DNA of 64,000 bases from Xenorhabdus bovienii SS-2004 (GCF_000027225.1 NC_013892.1:1984001-2048000); one strand, 5' to 3'; shown: positions 32,046 to 41,624, numbered from the stretch's first letter. Program-made: numbers and translations. The notes: generated by a model not told the origin, from the letters alone.

Positions 32046-33257
32046 ATGTCTGATACCAATGAATTACTGAAAAACCTGTCTGCCAAAATCGAAGCGGCTA
32101 ACAGCCAGTTCAATGCCAAAGCCGAAGAAGCCCTGAATGAAGCGAAGAAAGTCGGCGGACTGTCCACGGAAACCAAGGCGGCGGTGGACAAGATGGCGGC
32201 GGAACTGAATACGCTGCGTGAAGCGGAGAAATCCATCAAGGCGGAATTAGGCGAGCTGCAACAGCATGTTGCACAAATGCCCCTGCACAATGCAGTGCAG
32301 GTTGTGCAGACGCTGGGCCAGCAGGTGATTTCTGCTGAACTGATGAAAGAGGTGAGCGGCAATATTTCTGCCAACCGCCGCATTTCCGTGCCGGTACAAG
32401 CGGCCTTGACAACCCCGCAAGTGCCTGACCGGGTGATCGAGCCGCACCGTCTGCCGGAAATTGACGTGAAACCCAAACATCGCCTGTTTATCCGCGATTT
32501 GATTGCCGGCGGGACAACCACGTCTAACGCGATTTTCTGGGTGCAGCAAACTGGGTTTACCAATAAAGCCGCTGCCGTACCGGAAGGTACCGCGAAGCCC
32601 TACAGTGATATTCAGTTTGCGACGCAAATCACTCCGGTAGCCACGCTGGCGCACATGTTCAAGGCCTCCAAGCAGGTACTGGACGATTTCGGACAGTTGA
32701 AATCCCTGATTGACAGCGAAATGCGCTACGGCTTGAAATTTGTTGAAGAACAACAAATCCTGTTCGGTGACGGGGCGAACGGCAATATCAAGGGCATTGT
32801 GCCGCAGGCCAGCAAGTACAAAGCGGAAATCAAGGTCGACAAGGCGACCGCGATTGACGATATCCGTCTGGCGATGTTGCAGGCGCAGTTAGCCCTGCTG
32901 CCGCCGTCGGCCATCGTGACCCACTTTGTGGACTGGGCGACGGTGGAATTAATCAAGGACAGTCTCGGCCGTTACCTGCTATCCAACCCCCAAGGCTATA
33001 CCTCGCCGACGTTGTGGGGACTGCCGGTTATTGCCACGGATGTGGCGGCGTTCCGCGGTAAGTTTCTGGTGGGCGCGTTCGATTCTGCTGCCCAGATTTT
33101 TGACCGTGAACAGGTGAACGTCGTGATTTCCAGCGAAAACGAGGACGATTTCGGCAAAAACATGATCTCCATTCGTTGTGAAGAGCGTCTGGCGCTGGCA
33201 GTCAAACGCCCGGAAGCTTTCATTTACGGTGACTTCACCGCAACGGCCAAAGGTTAA
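32046..33257 (+). CDS. Major capsid protein (HK97 fold) with N-terminal scaffold domain
   Basis: 403 residues. The first about 110 form a charged coiled coil (delta scaffold: LNTLREAEKSIKAELGELQQ), presumably removed by the upstream protease. The HK97-fold body begins near RRISVPVQAALT and includes PRLPEID-like strands, GDGANGNIKGIVPQ and the C-terminal FDREQVNVVISSENEDDF. Confidence 0.93.
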   Translation: MSDTNELLKNLSAKIEAANSQFNAKAEEALNEAKKVGGLSTETKAAVDKMAAELNTLREAEKSIKAELGELQQHVAQMPLHNAVQVVQTLGQQVISAELMKEVSGNISANRRISVPVQAALTTPQVPDRVIEPHRLPEIDVKPKHRLFIRDLIAGGTTTSNAIFWVQQTGFTNKAAAVPEGTAKPYSDIQFATQITPVATLAHMFKASKQVLDDFGQLKSLIDSEMRYGLKFVEEQQILFGDGANGNIKGIVPQASKYKAEIKVDKATAIDDIRLAMLQAQLALLPPSAIVTHFVDWATVELIKDSLGRYLLSNPQGYTSPTLWGLPVIATDVAAFRGKFLVGAFDSAAQIFDREQVNVVISSENEDDFGKNMISIRCEERLALAVKRPEAFIYGDFTATAKG

Positions 33258-33305
33258 TCATATTCAGCGGCTGTCACAGGCCGCTTTTTTGATAACAGGT
33301 GACGC

Positions 33306-33626
33306 ATGATACCTCTCCCAACAATCAAAGATCATTGCCGGATAGACTCACCCCATGATGATGACCTGCTCCGGCAATATGAAAACGCCGCCCTGCAATA
33401 TGCCCTGAATTATACCGACAGAAAAACCCTGCATGTGCCGGAAGCCGGGGTGATCCCGCCGGAGTCTCAGGCGCTGATATTGGATGAGGCGGTTATTCAG
33501 GCCATTTTACTGCTGATCGGTCACTGGTATGAGAACCGCACGGCCGTGGTTGTGGGGCAGTCAGTGGCCACCCTGCCATTTGCCGTGAAAGCCCTGCTGC
33601 AACCCTATAAACGCTACTGTCTGTGA
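33306..33626 (+). CDS. Head-tail connector protein (gp6-like)
   Basis: 106 residues. Pattern IKDHCRIDSPHDDDLLRQYE then helices EAVIQAILLLIGHWYENR and VKALLQPYKRY, typical of HK97 gp6-like adaptor proteins that dock beneath the portal. Confidence 0.88.
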   Translation: MIPLPTIKDHCRIDSPHDDDLLRQYENAALQYALNYTDRKTLHVPEAGVIPPESQALILDEAVIQAILLLIGHWYENRTAVVVGQSVATLPFAVKALLQPYKRYCL

Positions 33627-33634
33627 GGTGAACT

Positions 33635-33955
33635 ATGAATATTGGCCGATTGCGTCACCGCATCGACATTCAGGGTATCCGCACCCGCCGAAGTCCATCT
33701 GGTGGCGTTGTCAACGAACGCTACACCGTGGCGACGGTCTGGGCGGAAGCGAAATTTATCAGCGGCCGCGAGTTGGTGGCGGCCAAGACGGTGCTGTCTG
33801 AAAGCCTCGTCCGGTTCTGGATACGTTACCGTGCTGATATCGATACCACCATGGCTGTTGTCTTTCAGGGCAAAACCTACGCGATTCAGGCGGCGATGCC
33901 GGACAACAAATTAACCTTGTTGGAATTACTCTGTCAGGAGGGTGTAAAGCAATGA
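33635..33955 (+). CDS. Head-tail adaptor / head closure protein
   Basis: 106 residues. MNIGRLRHRIDIQGIRTRRS, VATVWAEAKFISGRELVAAK and WIRYRADIDTTMAVVFQGKT match the phage head-tail joining (SPP1 gp16-like) family. Overlaps the following gene by 4 bases. Confidence 0.9.
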   Translation: MNIGRLRHRIDIQGIRTRRSPSGGVVNERYTVATVWAEAKFISGRELVAAKTVLSESLVRFWIRYRADIDTTMAVVFQGKTYAIQAAMPDNKLTLLELLCQEGVKQ

Positions 33956-34395
33956 CGACCGTGGATTTTTCAGCACTTAAAGACCTGTCGCAGGATTTGG
34001 CGTTACTCAGCAAAGCCGAGAGCGACAAGGTGTTACGCCGTGGCACCTATGCCGGGGCGAAAGTCCTGCGCGATGAGACCCGCAGCCGCGCCCCCAAACG
34101 CACCGGTAAGCTCAAAAAGAACATTATGGCGACTAACCGTAAAAAGCAGCGTGACGGCTCAGTGTCTTCAGGTGTTTATGTGCGGGGATCGAATCAATCC
34201 GGCACCAACAGCGACCCCAAAATGAAGAAAAACGACCCCCGCAACGCCTACTACTGGCGCTTTCTGGAAAAAGGCACCTCAAAGATGGCCCCGAAGCCGT
34301 TCATTGATCCGGCCTTTGAATCCAAATCAGATGCCGCCGCCGATGCGGTATTTAATGCGGCGTTGAAAGCCATTGATGAGGTACTGGCAAAATGA
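33952..34395 (+). CDS. HK97 gp10-like tail completion protein
   Basis: 147 residues. GAKVLRDETRSRAPKRTGKL, AYYWRFLEKGTSKMAPKPF and the Ala/Asp-rich C-terminus are diagnostic of the HK97 gp10 family. Overlaps both neighbours by 4 bases. Confidence 0.92.
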   Translation: MTTVDFSALKDLSQDLALLSKAESDKVLRRGTYAGAKVLRDETRSRAPKRTGKLKKNIMATNRKKQRDGSVSSGVYVRGSNQSGTNSDPKMKKNDPRNAYYWRFLEKGTSKMAPKPFIDPAFESKSDAAADAVFNAALKAIDEVLAK

Positions 34396-34727
34396 CAGAC
34401 GGCGATTTGTTTACATTGTTAGATCCGGTACTGCCCGGTCGGGTGTTTCCCTATTTAATCCCGCAAACCGAAAGAAAAACCGCGGCGCCGTGGTGCGTAT
34501 TTTCCACCTACAGTATCTACACCGATGTACTGAGCGGCCAGTCGGTCAAAATGACGCGGGTTCAGATTGATGCCTACGCGCCCGGGCTGGACGACGCCGA
34601 CCGGATTTGTGGCGACGCCTTCAGTGCCATCAAAACATTGCAACCTTTTGAAGTAGAACGTGAGAACAGTTACGAAAATGACACGGGGCTGTATCGCGCG
34701 ACCGTCGAATTTAAAATCTATTCCTAA
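34392..34727 (+). CDS. Tail completion / tail terminator protein (DUF3168-like)
   Basis: 111 residues. LFTLLDPVLPGRVFPYLIPQ, TAAPWCVFSTYSIYTDVLSG and YRATVEFKIYS fit gp17/DUF3168 proteins that cap the tail tube. Confidence 0.85.
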   Translation: MTDGDLFTLLDPVLPGRVFPYLIPQTERKTAAPWCVFSTYSIYTDVLSGQSVKMTRVQIDAYAPGLDDADRICGDAFSAIKTLQPFEVERENSYENDTGLYRATVEFKIYS

Positions 34728-34740
34728 TCCCGGAGATAAT

Positions 34741-35208
34741 ATGGCTAAGTATGAAAAAACACTGGCGACCTCGCTGTCGGTTTCTGCTGAGGCAGCCAAT
34801 GACGCAACCAGCACCCTGATAAAATGGGTGGCAATTGACACTTCCGTCAAAGAAATCAACTACACCGGCGGTCAAAAAAGTGACATTGAGGTCACTACGC
34901 TCGGTTCCCGTGAACAGGAGATGATTAACGGACTGGCGGCCCCGGCTGAAATTACCCTCTCCGGGCACTGGACGGCCGACGAGGAAGGGCAGGACATTTT
35001 GCGCCTCGCCTACAGCACCGACCAAGCCTATGCCTTCCGTGTCCAGTTCCCCAGCGGCAATGGCTATACCTTCTTGGCTGAGGTCAGGCAGGAATCATGG
35101 CAGGCTGCCGCCAATGGCATCGTCAGCGCCTCCTTCACCTTGCGCATGAAAGGCCGCCCGACACCGCTGGCGAAAAAACTGCAAACCAACACACAGGAAG
35201 GACAATAA
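34741..35208 (+). CDS. Major tail tube protein
   Basis: 155 residues from the ATG at 34741 (CGGAGATA upstream). LIKWVAIDTSVKEINYTGGQ, DIEVTTLGSREQEMINGLAA and FTLRMKGRPTPL are typical of siphophage tail tube proteins. Placed between the terminator and chaperone genes. Confidence 0.88.
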   Translation: MAKYEKTLATSLSVSAEAANDATSTLIKWVAIDTSVKEINYTGGQKSDIEVTTLGSREQEMINGLAAPAEITLSGHWTADEEGQDILRLAYSTDQAYAFRVQFPSGNGYTFLAEVRQESWQAAANGIVSASFTLRMKGRPTPLAKKLQTNTQEGQ

Positions 35209-35210
35209 TC

Positions 35211-35588
35211 ATGAATATTCGTCAACTGGCATTAACCCCGAAACTGGGCTTTCGCACCAAAACGGTAACCGTGACTGAGTGGGATAACGCCACCGTCACC
35301 CTGCGTGAACCGTCAGCTGGGGCATGGATCCGCTGGAATGAAGTGACCTCGCCAACAGACAAAGAAGGAACACTCTCCACGGCAGAAAAGGTGCTGCGCA
35401 ATACCCGTGCCGATGTCGTGCTGTTTATCGATGTGCTGTGCGATGAACACGGTGAACCGGTCTTTACTCCGGACGATATGGAGGCCGTGATGGATATCTA
35501 CGCCCCCGTGCATTCCCGCCTGTTACATCAGGCACTCAGTCTGGTGACCACCGGTGATGAAGCCGAAAAAAAGTCCGATCTCCATTAA
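35211..35588 (+). CDS. G: Tail assembly chaperone G
   Basis: 125 residues; starts 2 bases after the tube protein stop. Binds and coats the tape measure during tail assembly. Near its end, A AAA AAG at 35567-35573 is a canonical -1 slippery heptamer in the correct phase; a slip continues into the frame of the next reading frame, making the GT fusion as in lambda. Confidence 0.85.
   Translation: MNIRQLALTPKLGFRTKTVTVTEWDNATVTLREPSAGAWIRWNEVTSPTDKEGTLSTAEKVLRNTRADVVLFIDVLCDEHGEPVFTPDDMEAVMDIYAPVHSRLLHQALSLVTTGDEAEKKSDLH
35567..35573 (+). promoter_or_regulatory. Programmed -1 frameshift site (G/GT)
   Basis: A AAA AAG read in the G frame. After slipping one base back, translation proceeds through VRSPLTGF into the T reading frame without a stop until 35863. 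Lambda and HK97 relatives use the same device at the same place. Confidence 0.8.
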
Positions 35589-35596
35589 CCGGCTTT

Positions 35597-35863
35597 ATGC
35601 TGACGCTGGCCCTGCGCCTCGGTAAAACCCTGTCCGAATTGCAGGGCGGGTTAAGTGCCAGCGAACTGATGCTGTGGCTGGCCTACGACCGTGAAAACCC
35701 CCTCAGCGACCGTCGGGGTGACATTCAGGCCGCGCAAATTGCCTCCGCGGTTTATCAGTCACAGGGTGTCAAAGTCGGGCTGAGCGAGGCGCTGCTGCAA
35801 TGGGGTAATCCCGATGAGGAAAGCGGCGACGACTTCGAAAACTTCTTTGCTAATCTCACATAG
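35597..35863 (+). CDS. T: Tail assembly chaperone T part (of GT fusion)
   Basis: 88 codons from the first ATG, but open back to the slippery site, so it is most likely made only as the C-terminus of the 35211-35863 GT fusion (about 216 residues). ALRLGKTLSELQGGLSASEL and QWGNPDEESGDDFENFFANL are typical of the T domain that recruits tail tube subunits. Confidence 0.82.
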   Translation: MLTLALRLGKTLSELQGGLSASELMLWLAYDRENPLSDRRGDIQAAQIASAVYQSQGVKVGLSEALLQWGNPDEESGDDFENFFANLT

Positions 35864-35871
35864 GTGACACT

Positions 35872-38800
35872 GTGGCAAAACTGCGTGAACTGATTATCAA
35901 AATCTCGGCCAATTCCAGCTCGTATCAGGCGGAAATTGCCCGGGCTGCCCGGCTGGGAGAAAATTACCACCGGGTGATGGAAAATGGCAACCGGGGTGCG
36001 GCGGCGGCGGCGCGTGGCAGCCGTGCCGCCCTGCGTGACCTGAACAGCCAGCTGGTTTCAGTGAAAGACTCTGCCGTCGGGATGGCGGGCGCGTTTGCCG
36101 GCATCTTCGCCACCAGTAAACTGATTGAAACCGCCGACAAATGGACAAACCTCAATTCCCGCTTGAAACTGGCGACGGCGTCCAGTATCGATTTAGCCAA
36201 TAGCCAGCGGTTATTGATGGAGATGAGTCAAAAAACCGGAACATCATTCGAGGCCAATGCCACGGTCTTTGCCCGTGCGGCTGCCCCGATGCGGGCACTC
36301 CAATATGCCTCACAAGACATTGTTAATATGACGGAAGCGCTATCGACGGGGTTGAGAATATCAGGCGCGAATGCTTCAGAATCCAGTTCGGTGCTGGTCC
36401 AATTTTCACAAGCCATGTCGTCCGGTGTCCTGCGGGGTGAAGAATTTAACGCGATGGCGGAGAACGGCAGTCGAATCATTCAGGCACTGGCTGACGGTAT
36501 GGGCGTCGCCAGAACCCAATTAAAAGGCATGGCGAACGACGGCCTGTTGACGATGGATAAAGTCATTCCCGCTTTACTGAGCCAACTGGAGAAACTGAAA
36601 GCAGAAGGCCTTTCAATGGGGGCGACGGTTGAAAAATCCCTGATGCGCGTACAAAACGCCTTCATGGAATGGATCGGTGGGGCGAATGAAGCCACGGGTA
36701 CTACCCGCGTTCTCGCCGGGGTACTGGATGACCTGTCTAAAAATATTAACGACGTCGCTGCGGCGGGCGCAGTGGCAGTCGGTCTGTTCGGGGCGCGGGC
36801 GCTGGGTAACAGGGTATCAGCGATTGGGGCATCAACCTCTGCGTTGATCCAGAATTCCCGCGCCGAAATTAATAACGCGGATCAAGCTTACCGTAATTCT
36901 CAGGTTCAGGTTGCCTCAGCGAGAGCCAGCGCTTATCAGGCACAACAAAACGTTATCGCCGCGCGTTCACGCCTGCTTCAGACGACAAACACACAGACCT
37001 TCGCCGCCGCAGAAGCGAGACTGAACCGGACACTGGTCGCAGAAGCGGCAGCGCAGGCCAGAGTGACACAAAGCATCAATGCAAGAGCCGCCGCACAAGC
37101 GCGACTCAATGCGGTCACCTCGCTCGGTTCAAGAATGGGCGGTGCACTGCTCGGCGCTGTCGGTGGACTGCCGGGGATACTGATTATGGCCGCCGGTGCA
37201 GCCTACCTGCTGTACCAAAACCAAAAGCAGGCCAAAGAAGAAGCCCGGGCGCACGCGAAAGAGGCGACAAAAATCAAGGAAGAACTGAGCAAGATGGATC
37301 CTGTTCAACTCAGGGACACCAAGAATCAGTTAAAAGAAGATCTTGCCGTGGCTAAAGAGGATGTGGAAAAGTTCAGGAAGGAGATGAATAAAAACCAAAT
37401 CAGCCTCAATCTTTTCATGAAGGATAAAAGCAACGGTAAAAATACTGACATCAAGATCACCGAGTTCAGCACTAAACTTTCAGAAAGCCGTTCGGCGTAT
37501 GAAGCTGCCCTGAAAACGGTCGGTGAAATCACGTCTGCCCTCACGAGTCTGGGTGACCAACAAACAATCAATGGGGAGAAAGAGAAAAGGTTCATCACAG
37601 CGATTAACGAAATGCGCAAAACCGGCAATGTGACGCTGGCGCTGCAAAATCAAAAGCTGGAGCTTACTGTCAGTCTTCTGGAACGGATCAAAAACTTAGG
37701 GATTGATGTGTCGGGTATCCATGTTCCCGTGCCGGTAGTGAAATTCGAGCCAAACGACAAAATAAAGTCGTTACTGAAAGACCAGGAAAGGGAAATTGAT
37801 CTTTCTAAAAGGAAGGGATTAGATAAAGTCAGGCGTGAGGCGTATTACAAAGCCGTTGATGGGGGGTTGAATCCGGATGATAGGCAACAAAAGCCCTATG
37901 TGAATCAGGTCATTAATAACGCGGCTCAGGTATACCAAAATGCCGAAGCCCTACGTAAGCAGGACGAAGCCGCCCGAAAAGCTCAAAGCGAGGCAGAAAG
38001 TGCCACACGGAAAGCCGCCAAAACCGCAGAAGATTACACGAATAAAGTGGCCGAACTGAATACGCAACTGGCCACCGAAGCGATCCGCTATAAAGAGGGC
38101 AATGCTGCCGCCGAGCTATTCGCCAATTCTCAAAATAACGTCAGTAAGTTTACTCAGGAACAGAACAACCACCTGAACCAGCTTAACAAGCGACTGGAGG
38201 AAACCAAGCAGCGTTATCAGGACTTACAGGCTGCTATCGAAGCGGATCCATTCCGTAATGTTGCTAAAAGAACCCAAGAAGCGACAGAGCAACTGGAGCG
38301 GCAGAAGAACAATGGTCAAATTGAGTCACCCGCCGAATACACCTATCGAAAAGGGGATATCTGGAAAGACGAGGTTAGAGGCAATGCGGACGCCAGACAG
38401 CAGTATGCCGTTTCCGCCAGAGATAACTTACGGGGCGAAGTTGACCCAATACAGGATCTGGAAAACCAACTTGAACGCAAAAAGGCGCTTTATCAGTCCT
38501 ATGCTGACGCAACTGTTATCAGTGAACAGCGTAAGAATGAACTAATTGCGGCCGCCGAAACGGAAAACAACACGAAACGCATTGAAGCGGCGAAACAGTT
38601 ATTTGCTGCCCAAAGTACCTATCACGCAATCGCAGTCAACCTGTTTGATACTGTCAGCGAACGCATGGGCAACATGATTACGGGGCTGCTAACCGGAACT
38701 AAATCGCTCAAAGAAGGCATTTCTGAAATGTTCGCTTCAATGGCACAGAGCGTCGTTCAGAGTTTAATGAAAATTGCTGCGAATAAGGCATTTGAAATGC

Positions 38801-39246
38801 TGGCCTCTTCATTCGGTGGCGGTGCGGGTGGGGCGTTCAACGGCTTCATGTCTACGTTCGTCAAGAATGCCAAAGGCGGTGTTTATAATTCTCCCAGCCT
38901 GAGTAGCTACAGCGGTCAGATAGTCAATAGTCCGACATTGTTTGCGTTTGCGAAAGGGGCGGGACTGATGGGTGAAGCGGGGCCGGAAGCCATCATGCCG
39001 CTGACCCGTAGTGCCGATGGCTCTCTGGGTGTGCGTGCTATTTCCCCAAAGGGCTTGGGTGATCAAGGGGGCACCAATATCAATGTCTACATCACGGACG
39101 GGAAAACTGAAAGTTCATCATCGAAAGGCGATAATGACGCCTTCGGGCGTCGTTTTGCTCAGGCTGTTGCTCAGGTCTACTACGCTGAACGCGACCGGGA
39201 TTTGCGGCAGGGTGGTGCCATCAACAAAGCGATAAGGGCGAAATAA
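35872..39246 (+). CDS. Tail tape measure protein
   Basis: 1124 residues, GTG start. Sets tail length. N-terminal tape-measure domain (residues about 90-270: EMSQKTGTSFEANATVFARA, SSGVLRGEEFNAMAENGSRI), a hydrophobic Gly/Ala segment (ALLGAVGGLPGILIMAAGAA, about 425), long coiled-coil stretches (about 450-800), and a C-terminal lambda gpH-like domain with GLMGEAGPEAIMPLTRSADG. The predicted tail length, from this size, is similar to lambda-type phages. Confidence 0.95.
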   Translation: MAKLRELIIKISANSSSYQAEIARAARLGENYHRVMENGNRGAAAAARGSRAALRDLNSQLVSVKDSAVGMAGAFAGIFATSKLIETADKWTNLNSRLKLATASSIDLANSQRLLMEMSQKTGTSFEANATVFARAAAPMRALQYASQDIVNMTEALSTGLRISGANASESSSVLVQFSQAMSSGVLRGEEFNAMAENGSRIIQALADGMGVARTQLKGMANDGLLTMDKVIPALLSQLEKLKAEGLSMGATVEKSLMRVQNAFMEWIGGANEATGTTRVLAGVLDDLSKNINDVAAAGAVAVGLFGARALGNRVSAIGASTSALIQNSRAEINNADQAYRNSQVQVASARASAYQAQQNVIAARSRLLQTTNTQTFAAAEARLNRTLVAEAAAQARVTQSINARAAAQARLNAVTSLGSRMGGALLGAVGGLPGILIMAAGAAYLLYQNQKQAKEEARAHAKEATKIKEELSKMDPVQLRDTKNQLKEDLAVAKEDVEKFRKEMNKNQISLNLFMKDKSNGKNTDIKITEFSTKLSESRSAYEAALKTVGEITSALTSLGDQQTINGEKEKRFITAINEMRKTGNVTLALQNQKLELTVSLLERIKNLGIDVSGIHVPVPVVKFEPNDKIKSLLKDQEREIDLSKRKGLDKVRREAYYKAVDGGLNPDDRQQKPYVNQVINNAAQVYQNAEALRKQDEAARKAQSEAESATRKAAKTAEDYTNKVAELNTQLATEAIRYKEGNAAAELFANSQNNVSKFTQEQNNHLNQLNKRLEETKQRYQDLQAAIEADPFRNVAKRTQEATEQLERQKNNGQIESPAEYTYRKGDIWKDEVRGNADARQQYAVSARDNLRGEVDPIQDLENQLERKKALYQSYADATVISEQRKNELIAAAETENNTKRIEAAKQLFAAQSTYHAIAVNLFDTVSERMGNMITGLLTGTKSLKEGISEMFASMAQSVVQSLMKIAANKAFEMLASSFGGGAGGAFNGFMSTFVKNAKGGVYNSPSLSSYSGQIVNSPTLFAFAKGAGLMGEAGPEAIMPLTRSADGSLGVRAISPKGLGDQGGTNINVYITDGKTESSSSKGDNDAFGRRFAQAVAQVYYAERDRDLRQGGAINKAIRAK

Positions 39247-39578
39247 TGGAAATATTCACATGGCTGCCGCGCGTGAATGCCAGTTCCAATGTTGAATTTG
39301 CTATCCGAAAAGCGAAATTCGGTGACGGTTATGAACAGGTCTCTGGTGCGGGGATTAACCCCAAGTCGATGAGATGGACATTGGATTTTGTCGGTAATGA
39401 AAAACACATTACTGAGATTATCGCCTTTCTTGACCGGCATGAAGGGCATAAGTCATTTATCTGGACGCCCCCGCTGGCGAGCAAGGGGCTGTTTCGGTGC
39501 GAGAGCTATAAGTATCAGGCCATTGATTACAAAACCTATGCCCTGTCAACTGAATTCATTGAGGCGCACGCGCCATAG
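39246..39578 (+). CDS. Minor tail protein M
   Basis: 110 residues. FTWLPRVNASSNVEFAIRKA, KFGDGYEQVSGAGIN and GHKSFIWTPPL are the lambda gpM signature. Part of the tail tip. One-base overlap with the tape measure stop. Confidence 0.92.
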   Translation: MEIFTWLPRVNASSNVEFAIRKAKFGDGYEQVSGAGINPKSMRWTLDFVGNEKHITEIIAFLDRHEGHKSFIWTPPLASKGLFRCESYKYQAIDYKTYALSTEFIEAHAP

Positions 39579-39587
39579 AGGACAATC

Positions 39588-40337
39588 ATGTTTACTGCTG
39601 ACGTACAAAAGCTGGACGCCGGAAATACCGTCCGGCTCTACGAGATTGACGGGACAAAATTCGGTGCCGATGTGCTTCGTTTTCATGCGTATGGTATGCC
39701 TGTGACGCCCGAAGAAATTGACACCGCCGAGGAGACAGGTAGTCAGCCGCAGCCGAAGTCCCTTTGGTGGCAGGGGCAGGAATATAAACCGTGGCCTGTT
39801 CAGATAGAGGGACTGGACATGTCCACGGATGGACAGGCTGCCCGCCCTCGCTTATCTGTTGCGAATATTGAGGGAACGGTCACCGCGCTATGTCTGCAAT
39901 TTGATGACATGGTACAAGCGAAAGTCGCTATCCATGATACATTTGTTCATTATCTGGATGCGAAAAATTTCCCGCAGGGTAACCCTACCGCTGATCCGCA
40001 ACAAGAGCGGCAGCTCATGTTTTACATCAACAGAAAAACATCTGAAACCGATAAGACTGTGGTTTTTGAATTAGCCAGCCCGGCGTCACTGGATGGCCTG
40101 ATTATTCCCACCCGGCAAATTCACGGCGTATGCACATGGTGTGCCCGTGGCTGGTATCGGACAGGGAAAGGTTGCGACTACGCCGGAACAAACTATTTTG
40201 ATATTGACAACAACCCGACCGATGATCCGAGCAAAGACCGATGCCCCGGCACCGTCATTGCGTGTAAGTTGCGTTACGGTGAAGATAATGAGCTATCATT
40301 TGGTGGGTTTCCGGCCTCGTCCCTTATCAGGAGATAG
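39588..40337 (+). CDS. Minor tail protein L
   Basis: 249 residues. Lambda gpL-like tail-tip protein with the conserved four-Cys iron-sulfur region: CTWCARGWYR, GKGCDYAGTNYFD, and the Cys in KDRCPGTVIACKLRYG. Followed by K after 2 bases. Confidence 0.92.
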   Translation: MFTADVQKLDAGNTVRLYEIDGTKFGADVLRFHAYGMPVTPEEIDTAEETGSQPQPKSLWWQGQEYKPWPVQIEGLDMSTDGQAARPRLSVANIEGTVTALCLQFDDMVQAKVAIHDTFVHYLDAKNFPQGNPTADPQQERQLMFYINRKTSETDKTVVFELASPASLDGLIIPTRQIHGVCTWCARGWYRTGKGCDYAGTNYFDIDNNPTDDPSKDRCPGTVIACKLRYGEDNELSFGGFPASSLIRR

Positions 40338-40339
40338 CC

Positions 40340-41047
40340 ATGAATGATAAGACATTAACGGCCATATTTGAACACGCTAAACAGATGCATCCCAATGAAT
40401 GTTGTGGGGTGATTGCCCAGAAAAGCCGCGTAGAAAAATACTTTCCCTGCAAAAATTTAGCCCCTAATCCCGCCGAACAATTCCAGCTAGACCCCGGTGA
40501 TTATTTAGCCGCATCAATCTGGGGAACTATTACCGGTATTGTTCATAGTCACCCGGACGCAACTACTATGCCCAGTGATTTAGATGAGGCACAATGTGAT
40601 TTTACTGAATTGCCGTGGCACATTGTGAGCTACCCAGAGGGTGATTTCAGGACAATCTATCCGCGCGGTGAATTGCCGCTACTCGGTCGCCCGTTTGTGT
40701 TGGGTGTCTATGATTGCTATGGTCTCATTATGAGCTATTACCGCCAACAATGCGGTGTTGAACTGAATGACTATCGGGTTAATTATCATTGGTGGGAGCA
40801 AGGTGAAAACCTTTACATAGAGAATTTTGAGAATGCCGGTTTTGTTGAAGTCACAGGCGACCCGCAGACGGGCGATGTAATCATTATGCAGGTTCAAGCG
40901 GATGTGCCCAATCATGCCGGTGTTTTGTTAGAGGGTAATTTATTACTCCATCACCTCTACGGACAGTTAAGCCAGAAAGTGCCTTATGGGGGGTATTGGA
41001 AAGACAGAACTGTGAAAACGCTGCGTTATAATCAATTGAATAAATAA
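40340..41047 (+). CDS. Tail assembly protein K (JAMM + NlpC/P60)
   Basis: 235 residues. N-terminal JAB/MPN metalloprotease motif (HPNECCGVI then VHSHPDATTMPSDLD), C-terminal NlpC/P60 peptidase with catalytic Cys in VYDCYGLIMSYY and His in VPNHAGVLL. Acts at the tail tip, possibly cutting peptidoglycan during injection. Confidence 0.92.
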   Translation: MNDKTLTAIFEHAKQMHPNECCGVIAQKSRVEKYFPCKNLAPNPAEQFQLDPGDYLAASIWGTITGIVHSHPDATTMPSDLDEAQCDFTELPWHIVSYPEGDFRTIYPRGELPLLGRPFVLGVYDCYGLIMSYYRQQCGVELNDYRVNYHWWEQGENLYIENFENAGFVEVTGDPQTGDVIIMQVQADVPNHAGVLLEGNLLLHHLYGQLSQKVPYGGYWKDRTVKTLRYNQLNK

Positions 41048-41119
41048 GTGTTCATAATTAGTATGAAAGCTAGGTGCCGCATAAAAGAAAATTAATCCTG
41101 AAAAAATAAAGGAATAAGT

Positions 41120-41503
41120 GTGAATAGAATATTAATTATCATGATCTGTGGATTATTACTCTCAGCGTGCAAGCCTACAGAAAAAGATTTCATTAATATA
41201 GGTGAATCTCTTGTTAGAGATAGTCTAAATGATCCAGACAGTGCGAAATTTGATTCATTCTATCACTCATCAGATAAGATATTTACTCCGATCGGCCGTC
41301 CATCAGGTGAACTAGATGGTTATGTTTGTGGGAGAGTTAATACTAAAAACACATACGGTGGGTACACAGGTGGAAAACCATATTATGTACATATTGAAAC
41401 TAAAGATGGAAAGCTAAAGAAGCATGGACCTATAGTTATAGTAAGTGATGATGACCAAAACAATTTATTAAATTTTAGATTAGTGTGTCCCAAAGGTGGT
41501 TGA
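41120..41503 (+). CDS. Small lipoprotein (tail-region moron)
   Basis: 127 residues, GTG start with AAAGGAATA upstream. Signal peptide ILIIMICGLLLSAC with a lipobox Cys at residue 16; mature part about 110 residues (VRDSLNDPDSAKFDSFYHSS; VCGRVNTKNTYGGYTGGKPY). More A/T-rich than its neighbours, with its own leader and a strong terminator after it, inserted between K and I where lambdoid phages carry superinfection-exclusion or host-conversion genes. The mature domain pattern (DPDSAKFR, G-YVCG-VN) is common in short uncharacterised bacterial lipoproteins. Exclusion of related phages is a guess from position. Confidence 0.8.
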   Translation: MNRILIIMICGLLLSACKPTEKDFINIGESLVRDSLNDPDSAKFDSFYHSSDKIFTPIGRPSGELDGYVCGRVNTKNTYGGYTGGKPYYVHIETKDGKLKKHGPIVIVSDDDQNNLLNFRLVCPKGG

Positions 41504-41590
41504 ATCAGAAGCTAACTAACGCAGGATATAGAAAGACGGAGCTATGAAGACCTGCTGATTGAACAAATTACATAAATAATCGTCCATACT

Positions 41591-41613
41591 AACCCGCTTC
41601 GGCGGGTTTTTTT
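41591..41613 (+). terminator. Terminator after lipoprotein gene
   Basis: Stem AACCCGC / GCGGGTT with TTCG loop (cTTCGg type), then seven T. 12 bases before gene I, so late transcripts would need Q-type antitermination or read-through. Confidence 0.88.
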
Positions 41614-41624
41614 ATGAGGTCACT

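Noticed and set aside
28750..32956. Long antisense open frames opposite terminase, protease and capsid genes
   Set aside because: Typical shadows of GC-rich codon patterns in strongly supported structural genes; no start signals or domain patterns.
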